Of a DNA stretch of 64,000 nt, positions 59,676 through 64,000 are shown in pieces. Source of the stretch: Alkaliphilus oremlandii OhILAs (GTDB taxonomy: Bacteria; Bacillota; Clostridia; Peptostreptococcales; Natronincolaceae); contig NC_009922.1 in the NCBI RefSeq assembly GCF_000018325.1, positions 868,001-932,000 of the forward strand, read 5' to 3'. The notes under the pieces were generated by a model. The model was not told the origin of the DNA. It saw nothing but the letters and a program-made list of their open reading frames with translations, and did no database searches. Numbering within the stretch: the stretch's first letter is position 1; each line of letters opens with the position of its first letter. The translations under genes were made by a program, and so were the position numbers.

Positions 59676-60755
59676 GTGTCCTTAGAAAAGTCTACTGACA
59701 AAAAACTTTATGGAATTGAATTGATGCGAGGAATTTCTTGTCTATTGGTAATCATGATTCACGTGACAGCTTCCTTCTGGATATACCCCCAAAAGGAAAG
59801 CTTAACTTTCAAATGGATAATAGCACTCAATACAATTTCTAGATTTGCTGTGCCAAGCTTTATTTTTATGAGTGGATTTACCTTGTTCTATTTTTATTCA
59901 AGAAGAGAATTTTCTTTTATATCTTTCTATAAAAAGCGTATGGTCAAGGCAGCGATACCTTACCTCCTCTGGAGTTTCTTCTACACAGGAATCAATTATA
60001 GAAAATATTTAAATGTTTCCGTGGGAATGCAGTGGGGCCAATTTTTCAAAGAGGCACTGTTGGGATTATCCAGCTATCATTTGTATTTTATGCTAATTAT
60101 CATTCAATTTTATTTCATATTTCCTGTCTTGCTACGGATCTACAAAAAAGTAGATAAGCCCATGATCACCTTCATTTTTTGTGGCATCTTGAATCTGGTG
60201 TTCATTCGACATCTGAATTTACCGCTACGGGATCGCTTATTTCCTTATTATTTGATTTATTTTATAGCTGGATTTGTTTTTGCAGATTTACGCCTAAAAG
60301 GTCGAAAATTTTCTAAAATAGGAAGGATGTTATGGGGAATCGCTTATATAGTGGCAGCGGTATATTATGTAGTGGATCATTATAGGATTACGATAGGAGC
60401 GCCACCGATTTCACCGAAAATATTTCAGTATATTTTTATGGTATATGGTGTTATTAGCAGTAGTCTGCTCTATATCCTATTGGAAAAACTTGAGGAAAAT
60501 AATCTTCCATGGATGCGGCATCCACTAATAGGGTCCTTGAGTGCCCACTCATTTTCTATTTATTTGGTTCATCCTTTCTTGATGAAATGCTACCAATGGT
60601 TAGAAGGTTATGTCACCTTGGATGGTGTACCTTTGTACGGGCTATTTCTTGTGAAAAGTACTATAATCTTCATGAGCTCCTGGGGCATTAGCATCGTTTT
60701 ATCTCAGATAAAGATAAAATTACTACAGAAAAAACATGGATATAAAGATAGATAA
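59676..60755 (+). CDS. Acyltransferase 3 family membrane protein (OafA/YrhL-like)
   Basis: The 359-residue protein has about ten membrane helices and the acyltransferase 3 opening LYGIELMRGISCLLVIMIHVTASFW with the His of MIHVTAS, and FAVPSFIFMSGFTLFYFYSRREF. It acylates a surface carbohydrate or lipid. GTG 59676 is preferred to GTG 59667 because GGAG (59664-59667) is eight bases before it. It stands alone, apart from the MBOAT cluster at 44 kb. Confidence 0.86.
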   Translation: MSLEKSTDKKLYGIELMRGISCLLVIMIHVTASFWIYPQKESLTFKWIIALNTISRFAVPSFIFMSGFTLFYFYSRREFSFISFYKKRMVKAAIPYLLWSFFYTGINYRKYLNVSVGMQWGQFFKEALLGLSSYHLYFMLIIIQFYFIFPVLLRIYKKVDKPMITFIFCGILNLVFIRHLNLPLRDRLFPYYLIYFIAGFVFADLRLKGRKFSKIGRMLWGIAYIVAAVYYVVDHYRITIGAPPISPKIFQYIFMVYGVISSSLLYILLEKLEENNLPWMRHPLIGSLSAHSFSIYLVHPFLMKCYQWLEGYVTLDGVPLYGLFLVKSTIIFMSSWGISIVLSQIKIKLLQKKHGYKDR

Positions 60756-60943
60756 TTAAATCAATTGAATCTAATGTAAAAATTCATAGCATTTAAATTA
60801 TTTATATAAATAATTCAATAATTGGATGAAAAAGAATTAACATTGTGATAGAATAAGATTGATTACGTAAAACACATTTTTATAAAAAAACATAGAGACA
60901 TTCCGTTGATATGTAGAAAAATAACATGAAGAGGAGAATTGCT

Positions 60944-62260
60944 ATGAGTAAACCAGTATTATCAGCACATTTTGAATCTAGAACACCTTCTGATGTTCGT
61001 TTGGCCCAAATGAAATACGATGAACGCGAAGTTAAGCCAGCAGCAGTAATCAACGTGGGTATCGGAAACGTATCTCTACCTACAAATCCAGCCATGATGA
61101 AAAGAATGTTCGAGCTTAATGCACCAGAAAGTCCATTCGCAAATGGTGTTGTAAGATATTCAGGTACAGCAGGAACAGTTGAAGCTCAAAATGCATTTAA
61201 AAATATTCTTAAAAGTGAAGGATTCGATACAAGTAAGCTTCATGTACAAGTAACGGATGGTGGATCTTCTGGTATGGAGTTATTAATTTTAGGTGTTTGT
61301 GGACCAGCTGGAACAGATGAAAAACCACTGATGATGATCGATCCTGCTTATACAAACTACATTTCATTTGCTGAAAGAGTTGGCCGTAAAACTGCAACAA
61401 TAAAGCGTAAAATGGGTGAAGACGGTAAATTCAGCTTACCTAGCATGGAAGAAGTTGAAGAAATGATTAAAGCAAATAACCCAGGTGCACTTTTAGTAAT
61501 TCCTTACGATAATCCAACAGGACAATACTATACATACGATATTCTTAGAGACCTTGCGAAACTTTGCGTTAAATACAATATGTGGATGGTAAGTGACGAG
61601 GCATACCGTGAATTATATTATGATGAAAACGAAGCGTTAGTAAGTATTTGGGGATTAACCGATGCTGAGGTTCCAGGAATTGAAGGAAGAAGAATCAGTA
61701 TTGAAACAGCTTCAAAAGTATGGAATGCTTGCGGATTAAGAATTGGTGCTGTTATCACAGATAGCCCAGAGTTCAGCAACCGTTCAATTGCTGAGTATAC
61801 AGCAAATTTATGCGCAAACGTAATCGGTCAATATATATTTGGAGCTTTAGCTCACGAAAGCAAGGAAGATATTCTTGCTTGGTGCAAACAACAAAGAGAT
61901 TACTACAAAGATCAAATCGTAAAAGTATACAACGGTTTGAAAGAGCAAGAACCAGGACTTATCGTTTCAAGTCCAGATGCTTCCATCTATTCAGTAATTG
62001 ATGTAAGAAACGTTGTAAAACCTGGATTCGATTCAATTGAATTCGTTTTATACTGTGCAGGAAAAGGTTCTGCTGTAATTGATGGCGTTGAGACAACATT
62101 GTTAGTAGCGCCAATGAAAGGATTCTATGACATTAAGGCTGGAGAGGAAAACCCTGGAAGCACTCAATTCAGAATTTCTTTCGTTGAGTCACCAGAAAAT
62201 ATGGCGAAGATTCCTGAACTTTTTGTAACTCTTTTAAGACAATACGAAGCACAAAGATAA
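60944..62260 (+). CDS. Class I/II aminotransferase (aspartate-type)
   Basis: The 438-residue enzyme is a fold-type I PLP aminotransferase: VGIGNVSLPTNPAMM, NPGALLVIPYDNPTGQYYT, MVSDEAYRELYYDE and the PLP lysine in SIETASKVWNACGLRIG (near 264). It transfers amino groups, probably of aspartate or an aromatic or keto acid. ATG 60944 follows AGAGGAG; ATG 60926 lies just before that site. A strong terminator follows. Confidence 0.87.
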   Translation: MSKPVLSAHFESRTPSDVRLAQMKYDEREVKPAAVINVGIGNVSLPTNPAMMKRMFELNAPESPFANGVVRYSGTAGTVEAQNAFKNILKSEGFDTSKLHVQVTDGGSSGMELLILGVCGPAGTDEKPLMMIDPAYTNYISFAERVGRKTATIKRKMGEDGKFSLPSMEEVEEMIKANNPGALLVIPYDNPTGQYYTYDILRDLAKLCVKYNMWMVSDEAYRELYYDENEALVSIWGLTDAEVPGIEGRRISIETASKVWNACGLRIGAVITDSPEFSNRSIAEYTANLCANVIGQYIFGALAHESKEDILAWCKQQRDYYKDQIVKVYNGLKEQEPGLIVSSPDASIYSVIDVRNVVKPGFDSIEFVLYCAGKGSAVIDGVETTLLVAPMKGFYDIKAGEENPGSTQFRISFVESPENMAKIPELFVTLLRQYEAQR

Positions 62261-62277
62261 TAAAAGTGATGAATGAT

Positions 62278-62317
62278 AAAGTCAATCCCATCTTAGATGG
62301 GATCGACTTTTTTTATT
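62278..62317 (+). terminator. Terminator after the aminotransferase gene
   Basis: AAAGTCAATCCCATC (62278-62292) pairs with GATGGGATCGACTTT (62296-62310, one mismatch), followed by TTTT. Confidence 0.9.
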
Positions 62318-62354
62318 TCATAGAACTCTATTGAACCCATATAAAAATTGAAAG

Positions 62355-62620
62355 GTGGAAGAAATACGACGAATTATTAGGGGGACGATTGGTGTATTGG
62401 TAGATCCATATGATCAAGGGAAGATTATGACCGGTGTCAATTTGATGATTGGGGCTGCTGGTGTAGTGTTGGCTGTAGCATTACCCTATGTCAAACTTAT
62501 ACAGTCGGAATGCTCCTCCATGGTTTATTCTTAGGGATGCTGGGTACTATTAAGAATAGAGTTCCATTAATTATTATATCTATTTTCGTCATGGAAGGAA
62601 GCTTAACAAATTCAGCCTGA
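62355..62620 (+). pseudogene. Remnant of a small membrane protein
   Basis: A GTG-start frame from 62355 gives protein-like text (EEIRRIIRGTIGVLVDPYDQGK, then MIGAAGVVLAVALPYV) and stops at TAG 62532; a second frame continues with LGMLGTIKNRVPLIIISIFVMEG to TGA 62618. The hydrophobic segments and frame break suggest a decayed transporter or integral membrane gene. No family named. The rest of 62261-62832 holds only the terminator. Confidence 0.3.
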
Positions 62621-62832
62621 ATATTAGGCTGTGTATTTTCATTGATGGGAAGTAGTGTAATTTGACGATGCCTTTAGGTTTAATCCCATCCATTGGACAG
62701 CTGGATGAAAAATAGAAAGTAAAGCGTAAGACTGATAGGAGTTAGAAACCACAGCACTGCGAAATGAAAGGGCTGGCCGAAATAGGCTCAAAAGAAAAAG
62801 AGATTTTAAAATTAATTTTTAGGAGGTTTTGT

Positions 62833-63708
62833 ATGAAAACAAGATCTATAGAAATGAGTATAAAAAAGCCTGGAACCCATTGGGTAGGCAATGGATTTCA
62901 TGTAAGCAATTATTTTCCTTCTGGAGCAAATTTACTAGAAAGGTTTTCACCCTTCATTTTAATGGATTATAATGCACCCTTGGAATTTCTCCCCAGCGAA
63001 ACCCCAAGAGGGGTAGGTGCCCATCCCCATAGAGGCTTTGAAACTGTCACCTTTGCCTTAGAGGGTGCTGTTGAACATCATGATAACCAAGGCAATCATG
63101 GCATCATCTACCCTGGCGATGTTCAGTGGATGACAGCAGGTGGGGGCATCTTGCATAAAGAATATCACGAAGCATCCTTTAATAAAACCGGTGGGCTCTT
63201 TCATATGATACAGCTATGGGTAAATCTTCCTAAACAGTATAAAATGACAAACCCACGATATCAAGCGATCGTAAATAAAGATATGAAAAAGGTGGTCATG
63301 GATAATGAAAGTGCTACAATTACCATCGTAGCAGGAGAATTCAATGGCGTAGCTGGACCAGCAAAAACTTTTAGTCCCATGAACATTTATATCGTTGATT
63401 TAAATGGGGGTGAAAAAATTAGTTTAAATGAGCCCAGCAATTATAATGTGGGAATTCTGATTTTAAATGGAGATATCCATGTAAATGGAGAATCTCATAA
63501 TGAAAGTGATTTTGTCCTATTTCATAATGAAGAGGGAACAATCAATTTAGAGGCCCCTGCCGGCGGTGGAAAAATCTTTGTTCTGAGTGGTGAGCCAATA
63601 AATGAGCCCATTGCCGCAGGCGGACCTTTTGTAATGAATACGACAGAGGAACTAAGGCAGGCTCAAGAGGATTTTTACAACGGTAAATTTGGCGATATGA
63701 ACTTTTAA
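62833..63708 (+). CDS. Pirin family protein
   Basis: The 291-residue protein is a bicupin pirin: MDYNAPLEFLPSETPRGVGAHPHRGFETVTFALEGAVEHHDNQGNHG carries the N-terminal iron-binding His/Glu set, and the second cupin includes GGKIFVLSGEPINEPIAAGGPFVMNT. Some pirins are quercetin dioxygenases or redox sensors. ATG 62833 follows AGGAGG at six bases. The gene stops 80 bases before a convergent cupin gene. Confidence 0.9.
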   Translation: MKTRSIEMSIKKPGTHWVGNGFHVSNYFPSGANLLERFSPFILMDYNAPLEFLPSETPRGVGAHPHRGFETVTFALEGAVEHHDNQGNHGIIYPGDVQWMTAGGGILHKEYHEASFNKTGGLFHMIQLWVNLPKQYKMTNPRYQAIVNKDMKKVVMDNESATITIVAGEFNGVAGPAKTFSPMNIYIVDLNGGEKISLNEPSNYNVGILILNGDIHVNGESHNESDFVLFHNEEGTINLEAPAGGGKIFVLSGEPINEPIAAGGPFVMNTTEELRQAQEDFYNGKFGDMNF

Positions 63709-63752
63709 ATTATAAAAACACCATCAGTCTACTGATGGTGTTTTTATAATTT
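63707..63752. terminator. Terminator between pirin and cupin genes
   Basis: A perfect 21-bp stem (AAATTATAAAAACACCATC at 63707-; right arm 63732-63752) around loop TCTA, with A-run and T-run ends for both strands. It overlaps the pirin stop codon. Confidence 0.93.
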
Positions 63753-63788
63753 AGCCTAAGGTATCTTTGTATATGGATTTCACAAAAA

Positions 63789-64000
63789 TTAATGAGAGTG
63801 TCCTTCTTCAGCCTCTTTTTTCGTTCTATGAATTGTGCCATGAGGATGTTCTGGCGGTGCATAGATAGAGTATAGCTTTAGAGGGATACAGCCTGTATTA
63901 ATTAAATTATGCCACTTGCCTGCAGGCACAATAATGATACAATCCTCTGAAACCTGTGCTTTAAAATCCAGCTGATTTTTGCAATCTCCCATCATAACAG
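63789..64000 (-). CDS. Cupin-domain protein, N-terminus outside the window
   Basis: The minus-strand frame stays open to the window edge, so the start is missing; about 70 C-terminal residues are visible. They contain FKAQVSEDCIIIVPAGKWHNLINTGCIPLKLYSIYAPPEHPHGTIHRTK, the second cupin motif (PAGxWHNxxNTG) of mannose-6-phosphate isomerase-like single cupins, ending in a His-containing tail. It is a small metal-binding protein of unknown substrate, convergent with pirin. Confidence 0.85.
   Translation of the reverse strand, partial: VMMGDCKNQLDFKAQVSEDCIIIVPAGKWHNLINTGCIPLKLYSIYAPPEHPHGTIHRTKKEAEEGHSH

Noticed and set aside
59577..59699. Hydrophobic 40-codon ORF overlapping the acyltransferase start
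   Set aside because: No ribosome binding site and it overlaps a clear gene.

Overview
The window is about 64 kb of low-GC Clostridia-type chromosome. The evidence is strong purine-rich ribosome binding sites, some TTG and GTG starts, many U-tailed hairpin terminators, a T-box leader, a heterodimeric ABC exporter, and anaerobe-type redox proteins (a CD1871A-type CxxC peptide and a polyferredoxin membrane protein). An alkaliphilic, selenium-using genus such as Alkaliphilus or a relative is plausible, but that is inference. No rRNA, tRNA, IS transposase, prophage or CRISPR array was seen.

Positions 1-1200 hold the end of a small redox cluster. From 1446 to 15597 there is a complete ethanolamine-utilisation (eut) microcompartment locus, all on the + strand: eutS, eutP, PduO-type adenosyltransferase, eutG, a second eutS, eutA, eutB, eutC, eutL, a tailed BMC shell protein, eutE, eutM, an eutT-like gene, eutD/pduL, an uncharacterised eut protein, eutN, eutH and eutQ. 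Ethanolamine enters through EutH. It is split by EutBC with adenosylcobalamin (reactivated by EutA, cofactor made by the adenosyltransferase) to acetaldehyde and ammonia. EutE, EutD and EutG then give acetyl-CoA, acetyl-phosphate and ethanol inside a shell of EutS, EutL, EutM, EutN and the tailed protein. No EutV/EutW pair lies in the window. Hairpin terminators before eutA and before the eutT-like gene, and a tandem structured 79-bp repeat between eutC and eutL, suggest control inside the operon.

From 15.7 to 18 kb come two overlapping DUF3841-type paralogues and an unknown protein. Next is a sigma-54 activator (17969-19327). A near-perfect -24/-12 promoter at 19655-19670 then precedes a three-gene operon: class III CoA-transferase, MatC-type dicarboxylate carrier and HMG-CoA-lyase-type enzyme. 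This looks like a dedicated route for a branched dicarboxylate such as 3-hydroxy-3-methylglutarate. Positions 23.4-25 kb hold a WYL regulator and a DinB/ClbS-like protein, each preceded by the same TGACA-N5-TGTCA operator. A decayed BlaR1-like gene follows, then a two-gene ABC exporter driven by a MerR-type promoter with a 19-bp spacer.

From 30.6 to 40.7 kb there is a metallophosphoesterase and a minus-strand cluster of a cysteine-synthase-family enzyme, a cystine transporter and a 94-residue selenoprotein with an in-frame UGA and a candidate SECIS hairpin. These are followed by a serine hydrolase, a lipoprotein, a two-subunit chromate-type transporter with a divergent LysR gene, and Dps with a divergent HxlR gene. 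From 41 to 47 kb are an RsbQ-like hydrolase paired with a PAS-GGDEF diguanylate cyclase, then a DUF4358 lipoprotein, MBOAT and DHHW cluster. The remainder is ordinary housekeeping and accessory content: a VanW protein, an MFS transporter, an Orn/Lys/Arg decarboxylase, a uracil-DNA glycosylase, a CofE-like protein, a T-box controlled YjiH transporter plus threonine dehydratase, an AcuI/MarR/SDR group, an acyltransferase, an aminotransferase, a pirin and a cupin, interspersed with several gene remnants.
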